Under the pieces are notes generated by a model. That model saw nothing but the letters and a program-made list of their open reading frames with translations, had not been told where the DNA came from and searched no databases. From assembly GCF_028435365.1 (NCBI RefSeq), contig NZ_JAGTJJ010000054.1:19472-83471 (forward strand): a stretch of 64,000 nt of DNA, given 5' to 3'. This DNA is from Polyangium jinanense. GTDB lineage: Bacteria > Myxococcota > Polyangia > Polyangiales > Polyangiaceae. Positions 1 to 8,776 of this stretch are shown piece after piece (the first letter of the stretch is position 1; every line of letters begins with the position of its first letter). Made by a program: the position numbers and the translations under genes.

Positions 1-1
1 C

Positions 2-304
2 GAAGGCGGGGAGAACATCGCGGATGCGAGCGCGCCGTGCGGCGACGTGACGCGGCCCGAGGTGCCTCTGCCCATCGACGAGGCCGCAACGATCATCGCG
101 GCGCCGCCACTGCTTCGGCACCGCTTCACATCGCCGCGTGTCGTGCCGATCGTGGTCGCGTTCGTGGTGGGTGTGCTCGTCGCCGCGGCCTCGCGTGGCA
201 GCACGCTGCACGAGGGGAGCGGCCCGGCGCGCGATGCGGCTGCGGGATCGAGGTCGACGTCGCAGACCGATCCGGACGCGAAAGGTTCGTGCTCCAAAGA
301 ATGA
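2..304 (+). CDS. C-terminal part of a membrane-anchored protein (5' end outside window)
   Basis: The frame is open from the first bases of the window to a TGA at 302-304, giving 100 visible residues. A GTG at 47 could be a start, but the frame continues upstream without a stop, so this is more likely the tail of a longer gene. One hydrophobic stretch (residues about 45-60, VVPIVVAFVVGVLVAAA) looks like a single membrane anchor. It is followed by a short hydrophilic tail rich in Ser, Gly and Asp. I recognise no family. It is convergent with the GlsB-like gene, with a strong hairpin between them. Function unknown. Confidence 0.45.
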   Translation, partial: EGGENIADASAPCGDVTRPEVPLPIDEAATIIAAPPLLRHRFTSPRVVPIVVAFVVGVLVAAASRGSTLHEGSGPARDAAAGSRSTSQTDPDAKGSCSKE

Positions 305-310
305 ACGAAA

Positions 311-347
311 CGCGCCCCGCGCGGGACTCCTCCCGCCGCGGGGCGCG
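311..347. terminator. Strong GC hairpin between convergent genes
   Basis: Arms CGCGCCCCGCGCGGGA and TCCCGCCGCGGGGCGCG pair over about 16 bp with one bulged base and a 4-nt loop. It lies 7 bp after the stop of the left gene and 33 bp from the stop of the GlsB-like gene on the other strand. There is no T-run, so it is at best a bidirectional terminator or 3'-end stabiliser by inference. Confidence 0.45.
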
Positions 348-379
348 CCTCCGAGCCACGTACGATGCTGGACGCGGCT

Positions 380-637
380 CTAGGCGGTGCGACGACTCGT
401 GACGATGTTGTAGATCGCGAGGATCAGGATCGCGCCGATGATCGACATGATGAAACCACCGGTCGATTGGTACGTCGGGTAGATCCCGAGCACGCGTCCG
501 AGGAAGCCGCCGAGAAGCGCGCCGCCGATGCCGAGCAGCACCGTGATGAGGAACCCTCCGGGCTCACGACCCGGCGTCAAGAGCTTCGCGATGACGCCAA
601 CGACGAGACCGAACAGAATCCAGAGCAGAATCGACAT
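380..637 (-). CDS. GlsB/YeaQ/YmgE family (transglycosylase-associated) membrane protein
   Basis: This 85-residue protein has three hydrophobic segments (about residues 3-20, 27-50, 60-80) and glycine-rich turns such as GIGGALLGGFLG. That is the usual size and pattern of the small inner-membrane GlsB/YeaQ family, often stress-induced; the biochemical role is unclear. A purine-rich ribosome binding site (GGAGGTAGGAGAGC) sits directly before the ATG, stronger than most in the window. It is the last gene of a leftward series after the trehalose-phosphate synthase and zinc-ribbon genes. That placement is compatible with a stress-related grouping, but co-transcription is not shown. Confidence 0.85.
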   Translation of the reverse strand: MSILLWILFGLVVGVIAKLLTPGREPGGFLITVLLGIGGALLGGFLGRVLGIYPTYQSTGGFIMSIIGAILILAIYNIVTSRRTA

Positions 638-784
638 GCTCTCCTACCTCCCTCTCGCGCGGCACGCGCGGCGCACTCGTCGTGCCGCGCAGGCGGGGTT
701 ACGCCGCGAGGACGTCCGCCCGCATTCATCCGATGCACCCTGCGTGCCGGGCAGAGCGTGCACGCCACCGGAGCAAGGCGAATC

Positions 785-1234
785 TCAGGTTTTTTCCGGA
801 TCACCCGCGATGTCCAAGGGCGTCTGATCGCAAGAGGGCGTGCCCTCGGCCCCGCACGCAGGCGCGTCGCCCGGGCTCGTGGGTCCGCCGTGCCCAGGGC
901 CGTAGCCGTGCGAGGAGCCGTAGCCTTGATCGATCTCCTCACCATGCGGGCGCGCGCGGCGCGAAGCGCGATGGCGCTTGGCATGCGCGCGCATCTGGAT
1001 CTCGTGCGCGCCCGCGGGCAACGTGCCGGCGACGAGCTCGACGCCGCACGCGCATCGCGGCGCGGCCGTCGCGCCCTCCGCAGCCACGACGAGAAACACG
1101 CGGCTGCACGCGGGGCAACGGAACACGTGCCCCACCGTGGGGCTGGGCGGAGCCTCGACGAGGGCTCGAGGCGCAGTTCGTCCGGGGGCTTTGCCCTCCG
1201 GCGCCGGGTTCGATGGGCGTGTAGTGCTGGACAT
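785..1234 (-). CDS. Small zinc-ribbon protein, function unknown
   Basis: This 149-residue protein has a four-Cys zinc-ribbon pattern near residues 39-64: FRCPACSRVF, then CACG after an Ala-rich insert. The C-terminal half is His/Gly/Pro-rich and looks disordered. It also holds two scattered cysteines. There is no enzyme motif. It could bind nucleic acid or protein through the ribbon, but nothing in the sequence decides this. It lies 94 bp downstream of otsA and 147 bp upstream of the GlsB-like gene on the same strand. Confidence 0.6.
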   Translation of the reverse strand: MSSTTRPSNPAPEGKAPGRTAPRALVEAPPSPTVGHVFRCPACSRVFLVVAAEGATAAPRCACGVELVAGTLPAGAHEIQMRAHAKRHRASRRARPHGEEIDQGYGSSHGYGPGHGGPTSPGDAPACGAEGTPSCDQTPLDIAGDPEKT

Positions 1235-1328
1235 GAGGCCCGCAGGTTCAGCACGTCCGGTGCCACCCGTCCTCGTGCGTCCCGATCACGGCAACTCCGT
1301 CTGCGCGCGACGCGCGCGAGCGCCCTCG

Positions 1329-2780
1329 TCAACGCGCACGTGTGACACGCGCGGACGCAGCGAGGCGCGTCTCTTGTGCGCGCACGGGCACCCGCTCCTC
1401 GGTGACCTGTTCCAGCCGCGCGAGGAAGCCCGAGGCCCACGTTTCGACGGAGAGTTGGGAGACCCTGGCCTGCAGCGCGGCCATCCGCGCGATGTCGCTC
1501 GCCGTCTCCGGCGCGAGCGCCACGTCCTCGATCGCCGACGTGAGGCCCTCTTCGTCGTAGGGGTTGACGAGGTGCGCCTCGGTCAGCACGTCGGCCGCGC
1601 CCGCGGTCGTGCTCAGCAAGAGCCGGCCGTTCGGCCTCGGCCGCGTCGCGACGTACTCGAAGGCGACGAGGTTCATGCCGTCGCGCTTGGGCGTGACGAT
1701 CGCGGCGTCGGCCGCGAGGTAATACGCGGCGAGCTCGGTCGAGTCGAAGGTCCGCGCGAAGAGGTGCACGGGCTTTCGGCGCGGTCCACCGAAGCGCCCC
1801 TGGATGCGTCCGACCGTGGCCTCGATCCGCTGCCGGAGCTCACGATACGCCGGCACCGTCTCGCGGCTCGGTACGCCGATCTGGACGAGCGTCACGCGCT
1901 CGCGAGCTTCAGCGTTCTGTTCGAGCAGCCGCTCGAAGGCCTCGAGCCGCTCGACGATGCCCTTCGCGTAGTCCATGCGATCGACCGAGAGGAGCACGCG
2001 GCCGCCGCCGAGATCGGCGGTGATGCGCGCGGCCTCCGCGGCCACGGTCTCGTCGCGTCCGAGCGAGGCCCAGCCGTCGACGTCGACGCCGATCGGCCAA
2101 GCCTCGATCCGCGTGTGGCGCGCGCCGCGCGGGACGACGATGCTCTCGCCGTCGTTCACGTACGCGATGCCGAGCTCGTCGAGCGCGTCGCGGAAGGCGC
2201 GCACGTACCGCGGGACGTGGAGGCCCACGAGATCCGCGCCGAGCACTCCCTCGATGAGCTCGGAGGCCCAAGGCAAGACCCGCAAGCTGTCGCTGGCGGG
2301 CCAGGGGATGTGCCAGAAGAAGCCGATCGTGAGGTCGGGCCTGCGCGCCCGGAGCAGGGCAGGGACGAGCGCGAGCTGGTAGTCGTGAACCCAGACGACG
2401 CCGCCCGGGAGTGCGTACTCGGCGGCAGCGTCCGCGGCCGCGCGGCACACCTCGAAGTAAGCGCGTGCTTGCTCGGCGCGGAAACGACACACCTCGCCGA
2501 AGCCGTGCGAAAGCGGCCAGAGCGCGCCGTTCGAGGCGCCCGCATACCAGGCCGAGCGGATCTCCGAGGGGAGGGCGAGGGCACGCACGCGAAAAGGGAG
2601 CTCGCTCGTGTCGCAAGCCTCCCGGTCCGCGCCCGTCGCGATCCAGGTGCCGCGCGACCTGCGCATGAGCGGCAAAAGCGCGGAGATGAGGCCGCCCGGC
2701 GCGCGAACGATGCCGCTTCCCGTACGCACGAACGGCGCGCGCGCGCTCACGATGACCAGGCGGGGGGAGCGGGTTTTCAT
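1329..2780 (-). CDS. otsA: Trehalose-6-phosphate synthase (GT20)
   Basis: Joins UDP-glucose to glucose-6-phosphate to give trehalose-6-phosphate in the cytoplasm. The 483-residue protein carries the family motifs in order: [57 protein letters not shown] and a C-terminal AGAADVL...LVNPYD. The frame runs further upstream. I chose the ATG at 2780 because the protein then begins [16 protein letters not shown], close to the usual GT20 N-terminus, and because it clears the divergent gene at 2884. No trehalose-phosphatase gene is visible nearby. Product likely serves osmotic or desiccation protection, as known for trehalose in myxobacteria (inference). Confidence 0.93.
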   Translation of the reverse strand: MKTRSPRLVIVSARAPFVRTGSGIVRAPGGLISALLPLMRRSRGTWIATGADREACDTSELPFRVRALALPSEIRSAWYAGASNGALWPLSHGFGEVCRFRAEQARAYFEVCRAAADAAAEYALPGGVVWVHDYQLALVPALLRARRPDLTIGFFWHIPWPASDSLRVLPWASELIEGVLGADLVGLHVPRYVRAFRDALDELGIAYVNDGESIVVPRGARHTRIEAWPIGVDVDGWASLGRDETVAAEAARITADLGGGRVLLSVDRMDYAKGIVERLEAFERLLEQNAEARERVTLVQIGVPSRETVPAYRELRQRIEATVGRIQGRFGGPRRKPVHLFARTFDSTELAAYYLAADAAIVTPKRDGMNLVAFEYVATRPRPNGRLLLSTTAGAADVLTEAHLVNPYDEEGLTSAIEDVALAPETASDIARMAALQARVSQLSVETWASGFLARLEQVTEERVPVRAQETRLAASARVTRAR

Positions 2781-2867
2781 GGGTTCCGCCCATGCGAAAG
2801 CAATGCCGTTGCGGGCGGTCTCGCGGATTTGCTCGATGCGCCTGCTCGTGTGGTAGGTTCGGAGATC

Positions 2868-2873
2868 GAGGAG
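2868..2873 (+). promoter_or_regulatory. Ribosome binding site supporting a GTG start
   Basis: GAGGAG lies 10 nt before the GTG at 2884 and decides the start of the secreted protein. Upstream, TTGCTC at about 2829 and TGGTAG at about 2851 could be a weak sigma70-type promoter, but the match is poor. Confidence 0.5.
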
Positions 2874-2883
2874 ATACCGTCCC

Positions 2884-3921
2884 GTGGCCCTCCATCGTCT
2901 CGCTCCGCTCGCCGCCGCCGCCACCGTCGCGCTCGCGCTCCTTTCGCCCACGCCTGCGTCATCGCAGACGGCCGAGGAGAAGGCAGCCGCGCGCTCCCTG
3001 GCGCAGCAAGGCGCCGAAGCCCTCCAAAACAAGAACTACGCAGAGGCGATCGATCTCCTCGGCCGCGCCGAGGCAATCATCCACGCGCCAACGCATCTCT
3101 TGCTGATCGGGCGCGGGCAGGTCGGTCTCGGCAAGCTGGTTGCCGCCCGCGAGTCGTTCCTCAAGATCATCCGCGAGGAGCTGCCCGCAAACGCGCCCGC
3201 CGCATTCAAGCGAGCCCAGGAAGACGCAAAGGCCGAGCTTTCCGCGATCGAACCACGCATCGGCTCGCTGCGCATCGTGCTGACAGGCCCAGGCGCAGCC
3301 GATCCCTCGAAGGTGACGGTCAAACTCGACGAGCAGGGCGTCACGTCCGCGCTCATCGGTGTGCACCGCCCGATCGATCCGGGCAAACACGTGGTCACCG
3401 CAACCGCGGCAGGGCGCAATCCCGTCACGCAGGAAGTCTCGCTCGGCGACGGCGAGAAGAAGGAAGTGTCGCTCGAAGTGGAGGCGCCCACGGCAGGCGC
3501 AGCAGCCCCGGACGGGGGCGGACAAACCGGCGGGGCCGACGGGCCGACGCCCCCGGACAAGCCGCAGGGCAAGAGCCCACTGAAGTACATCGGCATCGCC
3601 GGCATGGGCCTCGGCGGCGCAGGGATCATCGCCGGGACGATCCTCACGGTGATGTTCGTGAACAAGTCGAAGGAAGCCGACGACGCGTTCACCGCCTGCC
3701 CGAAGCCGTGCCCCACGGACAAACAAGCGCAGATCACCGCGCTCGACGAGGCAGCAGCCTCACGCGGGACGGGCGCGGTCGTGGGCTTCGCGGCAGGCGC
3801 AGCACTGGCCGGCGCGGGCGTCGCGTTGTTCCTGATCGGAAGCAAGCAGGACAAACCAGCAGGCGCGATGGTCATGCCGTACGTCGCGCCGAACGGCGCC
3901 GGGCTCGTCGGCCGGTTTTAA
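2884..3921 (+). CDS. Secreted/anchored TPR and PEGA-like protein
   Basis: This 345-residue protein has an N-terminal signal peptide ending near PTPASSQT. Residues about 30-115 resemble a TPR-like helical region (LAQQGAEALQNKNYAEAIDLL). A beta domain follows at about 120-205, resembling PEGA-type repeats (IDPGKHVVTATAAGRN). Then come a Pro/Gly/Ala linker and two hydrophobic segments (about 235-258 and 298-322). Proteins with this layout commonly sit beside Ser/Thr kinase genes in myxobacteria, and here a kinase gene follows, convergent. Its role is probably envelope-located binding or scaffolding. This is inference; no catalytic motif is present. Confidence 0.7.
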   Translation: MALHRLAPLAAAATVALALLSPTPASSQTAEEKAAARSLAQQGAEALQNKNYAEAIDLLGRAEAIIHAPTHLLLIGRGQVGLGKLVAARESFLKIIREELPANAPAAFKRAQEDAKAELSAIEPRIGSLRIVLTGPGAADPSKVTVKLDEQGVTSALIGVHRPIDPGKHVVTATAAGRNPVTQEVSLGDGEKKEVSLEVEAPTAGAAAPDGGGQTGGADGPTPPDKPQGKSPLKYIGIAGMGLGGAGIIAGTILTVMFVNKSKEADDAFTACPKPCPTDKQAQITALDEAAASRGTGAVVGFAAGAALAGAGVALFLIGSKQDKPAGAMVMPYVAPNGAGLVGRF

Positions 3922-3926
3922 TTGCA

Positions 3927-4217
3927 GCGTAGCGCCGGGGTTTCACCCCGGACCCGACCAGGGGTTGTCCACCCCTGGACCCGGACCAGCGCAAGCGCTG
4001 GACCCGGGGTCGATGAACTGCGCATCGCGCAGTTCATCGAACAGGCCGAGGCAAAGCCGGCGACGTGCTTCGTGGTCTTGCCACGGGCCCGTCGGAAAAA
4101 CTGCGCATCGCGCAGTTTTTCCGCCCTCGGTCCAGGCCGTGCCTGGTCCGGGGTGCAGGGGGCGGACAGCCCCCTGCTGGGGTGCGGGGCAACGCCCCGC
4201 TCCGCGCATCGCTACGC
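3927..4217 (+). repeat. Nested-palindrome intergenic element, copy A (canonical order)
   Basis: The 291-bp gap between convergent genes holds eight consecutive hairpins. Module 1: CCGGGG/CCCCGG, 3935-3951. Module 2: CCAGGGG/CCCCTGG, 3958-3978. Module 3: CCAGCGC/GCGCTGG, 3986-4001. Module 4: left arm CGATGAACTGCGC with loop ATC, 4011-4039. Then a spacer. Module 5: left arm CGGAAAAACTGCGC, 4093-4123. Module 6: CCAGGC/GCCTGG, 4132-4146. Module 7: GCAGGGGGC/GCCCCCTGC, 4155-4177. Module 8: GCGGGGC/GCCCCGC, 4184-4200. The ends form an 8-bp inverted repeat, GCGTAGCG (3927-3934) and CGCTACGC (4210-4217). Confidence 0.9.
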
Positions 4218-4219
4218 GG

Positions 4220-5710
4220 CTAGTAGCCGAAGTCGCCGCCCGTCGTCCCGCCCTTGTTCGTCTTGTTTGTCGACGTCGCGGAGGGCTTGGGGAGTGGACC
4301 GCCGAGCTTCGTCGATGCCGTGCCGAGCGGCGCGGTCGAGACTGTCGGGGTCGGCGCTGCGCTCGTGGTGGGCTCGGTCGGCTTCGTGTCCTGCGACGGG
4401 GGATTGACGACTTCTGCGGCGCTCGGCGTCGGCGCCGTGTTCGGCGTGGCGGCGGTCGTCGGGACGGGCGGGGCGACGCTCGTGGTTGGGATTGAGCCGC
4501 CGGCCGGCGCTGGATCTTTTTTGCCGAGCATCAGGTAGCCGGCGACGCCGAGGCCTGAGAGCAGAACGAGCCCGACGAGCCCGCCCACGATCGCGTTCGC
4601 GCGCGACGGCTTCGGTGCGGCGGCGCCTGAGGTGTGGCCCCACGCGTTCGCTGTGCCCTGCGATCCGTCGAGTGACGTGCCGGTTTGTCCCGTCATGCCC
4701 ATGCCGGGCACGCCGGGCGGCGGCGTCGCCATTCCGACGCCCGGGATCACGCCGGGCAGCGGCGTCGCCGTCAGCGGCCCCGGTGCCATGAGCACTCCGG
4801 GCGGCTGCGTCGGCAGACGCGCGCCGGGGACGATGCTCGGATTGCCCCCACGCGCGGCTTGCCAGGCGAGAAGCGCCTCCTTGAACTCGGCGCAGGACTG
4901 GAAGCGGTGCACCTGCTCGCGGGCCATCGCGCGCTGGATGATCAGGGAGAACTCGGGATCGAGATCTGGGACGAACTGCTGTGGCGGAGGCGGGAGCTCG
5001 AGCGCGATCTTGAAGAGCAGCTCGTTGAACGTCTCGGCGCGGAAGGGGACTTGACCGGTCGTCGCCTGGTAGAGCACGACGCCGAGCGCGTAGATGTCGC
5101 TGCGCGCGTCGACGACGTTCATGCCGCGCGCTTGCTCGGGGGACATGTAGTACGGCGTGCCCACGACCGAGCCGGCCCGCGTCACGTTCATCTCCTCGCC
5201 GCCGATCTGCGAGAACTTCGAGACGCCGAAGTCGAGGATCTTGATGAAGTCGGCGCGGCCCGCCTTGTTTGGCAGGATGAAGATGTTGTCGGGCTTCAGA
5301 TCGCGATGGATGATCCCCGCGGCGTGCGCGGCGCCGAGCGCGTCGAGGACCTGCGACATGAGCGGGATGCTTTGCGCCGGCGGGAGGCGCCCCGAGCGCT
5401 TGATCCGCGCGCTCAAGGTCTCGCCGTCGAGGTACTCCATGACCATGTAGCGCGACTGGTCGGGGAGAACGCCGAGATCGAGCACCTCGCAGATGTGCTC
5501 CGAGCCGATCCTTCCTGCGGCCTGGGCCTCGCGTTCGAAGCGCGCGACGGTCTCGCCCGAGCCGGAGACGCTCGCGTGCAGGACCTTGATGGCGACGCGG
5601 CGCTTGATCCGCGTGTTTTCGCCCTCGAAGACCGCGCCCATCCCTCCCGTGCCGAGGAGCCGGACGATGCGGTACTTTTCGTCGATGACTTGGCCGGGGG
5701 TGAGGGTCAT
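4220..5710 (-). CDS. Membrane-anchored Ser/Thr protein kinase
   Basis: This 496-residue Hanks-type kinase has the motifs of an active enzyme: glycine loop LGTGGMGAVFEG, VAIK lysine, catalytic HRDLKPDN, DFG in ILDFGVSK, and activation-segment GTPYYMSPEQ. The kinase domain spans about residues 10-275. A Pro/Gly/Ala-rich linker follows, then one hydrophobic segment (IVGGLVGLVLLSGLGVAGYL, about 375-397) and a Thr/Pro-rich tail that probably lies outside the cytoplasm. The start at 5710 puts MTLTPGQVIDEKYRIVR just before the glycine loop; an upstream start would add 18 unrelated residues. Its stop lies 2 bp outside palindrome copy A. The target is unknown. Confidence 0.93.
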   Translation of the reverse strand: MTLTPGQVIDEKYRIVRLLGTGGMGAVFEGENTRIKRRVAIKVLHASVSGSGETVARFEREAQAAGRIGSEHICEVLDLGVLPDQSRYMVMEYLDGETLSARIKRSGRLPPAQSIPLMSQVLDALGAAHAAGIIHRDLKPDNIFILPNKAGRADFIKILDFGVSKFSQIGGEEMNVTRAGSVVGTPYYMSPEQARGMNVVDARSDIYALGVVLYQATTGQVPFRAETFNELLFKIALELPPPPQQFVPDLDPEFSLIIQRAMAREQVHRFQSCAEFKEALLAWQAARGGNPSIVPGARLPTQPPGVLMAPGPLTATPLPGVIPGVGMATPPPGVPGMGMTGQTGTSLDGSQGTANAWGHTSGAAAPKPSRANAIVGGLVGLVLLSGLGVAGYLMLGKKDPAPAGGSIPTTSVAPPVPTTAATPNTAPTPSAAEVVNPPSQDTKPTEPTTSAAPTPTVSTAPLGTASTKLGGPLPKPSATSTNKTNKGGTTGGDFGY

Positions 5711-5852
5711 CGGATCGTCGCTCGCGAGAAGCGGAAGGAATCCAACACGTCTCGAGCTTACCACGGGTGCCGGGCGCGAGCCCAGGAGGCGGGTGGGGGA
5801 AAAGGCGGGGGCGCCGGCAGGACGTGGGGGTCACGGATGCCCCACAGGGCCT

Positions 5853-5880
5853 TTGCCGACCGGAAGCGTGTTCGTGTTAA
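5853..5880 (+). promoter_or_regulatory. Possible promoter for the Hsp70-like gene
   Basis: TTGCCG (5853-5858) and TGTTAA (5875-5880) are 16 bp apart. They end only 12 bp before the ATG at 5893, so a transcript from here would be leaderless or nearly so. The match to sigma70 consensus is partial. Confidence 0.3.
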
Positions 5881-5892
5881 GGTCGCCCCCGT

Positions 5893-8418
5893 ATGTCGCT
5901 CTACGAGCTGTCGATCGACGACGCCCACCTTCGCGAGGCCGAGAGGCTCACTTCGCTCGAGGGGAGGGGCTTTCCGACGCTGGTGACACGGTGGGAGTCG
6001 CGCCTGTTCGATCAGCCCTGGTCCACGACGCTGGTGCTCGATTACACGATCCCGCTGCCTCCGCTGCCAGCCTCGCAGTCGTTCATCGAGGTGCGGATCG
6101 CGGCGTTCGTGGGCGGTGCGCCGACGAAGTTCCTCTACTTCGGCACCGAGATGAATGCGAGCGTGCCCCGCATCGGTCCCGAGATGGAGAACCAGATCGG
6201 GTGGGCGAAGCAGTACCAGGAGTACCGGCTCGACGAACACACCTCGCCCGTCCCGTACCTCAAGCTGATCCAGACGACGCCGCGCATCTACGGCGCCGGC
6301 GCGCAGGACTATTACAGCCCCGCGATCAAGGTGGAGCGCTACGACGGGGTCGCGTCGAGTGATCACCTCGCCGATCTGTTCCCGACGGCCGTGGCGAACC
6401 TGCCCTGCGTGAAGGGGCACCTGCTCACGGATCCTTCGGCCGGTCTCTGGAACGGCGCGCGGTACGTGGGGCAGACGGCGATCGCGATCCTGCGCCAAGG
6501 CAAGGTCGTCGGCATCCATCGGCGGATCGGGCGCACGGACAAGGACGCGGTGCCGCCGGAGATCAAGCGGCGTGATCCGAAGCTCGACGTACTCAAGGAG
6601 TGGGTGTCGATCGATCTCGGTTCGAGCACGACGGTCGTCGCCCTGCGCGGCGATCGCAGCGCGCCGGAGCTCGTGCGTATCGGCGCGACGAGCGCGCCCG
6701 TGGTCTCGGCCGACTACGAGAACCCGAGCGAGATCTCGTTCGAGCAGCTCGGGCGCACGCTGAAGGCGTGGCGCGATCGCGTGATCCTGCCGATGACGCG
6801 CTGGGGCGAGGTGTCGATCGGGCACGCGGCACGCGCCCTGCGCAGGAAGGGCGGCGAGGAGTCGCTCGCGCTCGGCGCGGCGACGCTGACGCACCTGCCG
6901 ATGCTGCGCGAACGCGTGGATCGCAAGGAGAAGATCTCGCTGCGCGGCCGCGGCGATCCCGAGACGCAGGAGACGCTCAAGAAGCCGGCGCCGCCGATCA
7001 TCGACGAGGACGGGATCGGCGCGCACGATCCGTTCGATCCGATCGAGCTCTACGCCTACTACATCGGCCTGCACGTCAACCACAGGACGCGTGGTATCCA
7101 CACGCGTTACCTCGTGGCGATGCCCTCGGGCTGGAACGACGATCGGCGCAAGAGCGCGCTCGTCGCCGTGCGTCGTGGCCTCTTCCGCAGCCTGCCCGCC
7201 GGCATGCTCGAGTTCCACGACATGGACATGCTGAACGTGGTCGACGCGGGCCCCGCAGCGATCCCGTTCGCGGCGTTCGCATTCCGCGCGTTCGCAGTGC
7301 AGCCGAAGCCCGATCCGGTGCCCTTCGTGGCCATCGACGCGGGCGCGAGCGAGACGGGCGTGGTGTTCGGCCTGTTCCGCAACGCCAAACCCGAGGAGCA
7401 ACTGGAGGGCGGCTACGAGCGGATGATCGAGTACCTCGAGCCGACGAGCATCCCGTGGTTCGGCGGGGAGCGGCTCTTGCACCGGCTCGCGTACCGGCTC
7501 TACGTCGCTGCGGAGGCGAGCGTGGGCGCAGCGCGCGTGCCCTTCGATCGCCCGAGCGAGGAGACACCCGTGGGCGCGCTCGAGCACCTGCTCGTCGCGA
7601 GCCCCGAGGGCCGCGCAAACGCCGAGGTCTTGAAGGACGCCATCCGGCCGCTGCTCGAAGGCGGCGACACGCGCCTGCCAAAGTCCATCAAGCTCGCCAC
7701 GCTCGACGGTCCGTTCTTCGACTTCCCACTCGAGGTGGATCGGCAAGCGGTCGCCGCGGAGATCGACGGCTGGTTCTCCGAGGCAGTGGAGGAGGTGCGC
7801 GTGGGCCTGGAGAAGGCGCTCGAGAAGATCGGGCGTGATCCGGATCCCTACGACGGCCTGCGCGTGATGCTCGGCGGTCGCATGAGCATGCACCCGGCGC
7901 TGCTCGACAAACTCACGGCGACGCTCCCGAAGAACGTGAAGATCCACCGCTTCATCGAGCCCGATCGGCTGAACCTCGGCGCACCAACCGTGAAGACGGC
8001 ATGCGCGCTCGGCGCCCTCGCGATGAAGTTCGAACGCATCGGCGCGAACGTGCGCGCCGAGAAGCGCGACGCCTTCAAGTATCGCGTGGGCCGCAACCGT
8101 CACGGCCAGCTCGCCGACGTGCTCGATCCTTCGGTCGAGTACGACGTGTGGCGTGAGGTCGGCGCGTGCACGAAGCCAAACGTCGAGGTGCTGTACATGC
8201 GCGCCGAGGACGACGGCGAGGTCGCCGCAGACGATCCGCGCGTGGAGGTGGCAATCTGCAAGCTCGGCGCGACGGCCGTCGGGCAGCGAATCTACATGCG
8301 CGCGGTCGGTCCGATCCGCGTCGAGGTGAGCGTCGGGCCTCCCGGCGGCGAGCCCGCGGCAGGCGCGCCGGTGTGGTGGATCGATCTGAAGGAAAACCTC
8401 GCGCGGCCGAAGGCGTAG
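5893..8418 (+). CDS. Hsp70/actin-fold ATPase-like protein with N-terminal extension
   Basis: This 841-residue protein has Hsp70-family nucleotide-binding motifs: phosphate-1 SIDLGSSTTVVALRGD (about 238-254), phosphate-2 FVAIDAGASETGVVFG (about 476-491) and an adenosine motif RVMLGGRMSMHPAL (about 657-670). An unrelated 230-residue N-terminal region precedes the ATPase core. The C-terminus lacks a clear DnaK substrate-binding domain. Such Hsp70-like proteins are mostly uncharacterised; ATP binding is well supported and a chaperone role is not. The gene ends with TAG inside the terminal repeat of palindrome copy B. Confidence 0.75.
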   Translation: MSLYELSIDDAHLREAERLTSLEGRGFPTLVTRWESRLFDQPWSTTLVLDYTIPLPPLPASQSFIEVRIAAFVGGAPTKFLYFGTEMNASVPRIGPEMENQIGWAKQYQEYRLDEHTSPVPYLKLIQTTPRIYGAGAQDYYSPAIKVERYDGVASSDHLADLFPTAVANLPCVKGHLLTDPSAGLWNGARYVGQTAIAILRQGKVVGIHRRIGRTDKDAVPPEIKRRDPKLDVLKEWVSIDLGSSTTVVALRGDRSAPELVRIGATSAPVVSADYENPSEISFEQLGRTLKAWRDRVILPMTRWGEVSIGHAARALRRKGGEESLALGAATLTHLPMLRERVDRKEKISLRGRGDPETQETLKKPAPPIIDEDGIGAHDPFDPIELYAYYIGLHVNHRTRGIHTRYLVAMPSGWNDDRRKSALVAVRRGLFRSLPAGMLEFHDMDMLNVVDAGPAAIPFAAFAFRAFAVQPKPDPVPFVAIDAGASETGVVFGLFRNAKPEEQLEGGYERMIEYLEPTSIPWFGGERLLHRLAYRLYVAAEASVGAARVPFDRPSEETPVGALEHLLVASPEGRANAEVLKDAIRPLLEGGDTRLPKSIKLATLDGPFFDFPLEVDRQAVAAEIDGWFSEAVEEVRVGLEKALEKIGRDPDPYDGLRVMLGGRMSMHPALLDKLTATLPKNVKIHRFIEPDRLNLGAPTVKTACALGALAMKFERIGANVRAEKRDAFKYRVGRNRHGQLADVLDPSVEYDVWREVGACTKPNVEVLYMRAEDDGEVAADDPRVEVAICKLGATAVGQRIYMRAVGPIRVEVSVGPPGGEPAAGAPVWWIDLKENLARPKA

Positions 8419-8776
8419 GGATGCGCGGCGGGGCTTTGCCCCGCACCCCAGCAGGGGGCTGTCCGCCCCCTGCACCCCGGACCAGGCACGGCCTGGACCG
8501 AGGGCCGAGAAACCGCGCGATGCGCGGTTTCTCGGACGGGCCTGTGGCAAGACCCGAGGCCGCGTTGCCAGCCAAGACGGCAGCGCTGCGCTTGCAGCGA
8601 GCAGACACGTCAGCGCTGCGGTCTTGACGGGCAAGCCCGTCGCCAGTCTTGCCTCGGCCTGTTCGATGAACTGCGCATCGCGCAGTTCATCGACCCCGGG
8701 TCCAGCGCTTGCGCTGGTCCGGGTCCAGGGGTGGACAACCCCTGGTCGGGTCCGGGGTGAAACCCCGGCGCTACGC
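8413..8776 (-). repeat. Nested-palindrome intergenic element, copy B (inverted, full length)
   Basis: This 364-bp copy has the same module order as copy A, read on the minus strand: module 8 (GCGGGGC/GCCCCGC) at the left, then 7, 6, 5 (8505-8535, arm CCGAGAAACCGCGC, loop GAT), a long spacer, 4, 3, 2 and 1 at the right. The ends carry GCGTAG (8413-8418) and CGCTACGC (8769-8776). The left end supplies the TAG stop of the Hsp70-like gene. The right end overlaps the stop of the minus-strand gene (8776-8778). The spacer contains a second-order inverted repeat around CAGCGCTGCG. Confidence 0.9.

Noticed and set aside
3927..4217. CRISPR array in the repeat-rich intergenic gaps
   Set aside because: Modules differ from each other, are palindromic, have no regular spacer length and no cas genes are near.
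5758..8634. 958-codon minus-strand ORF opposite the Hsp70-like gene
   Set aside because: Composition is that of a shadow frame, and Hsp70 phosphate motifs are on the plus strand.
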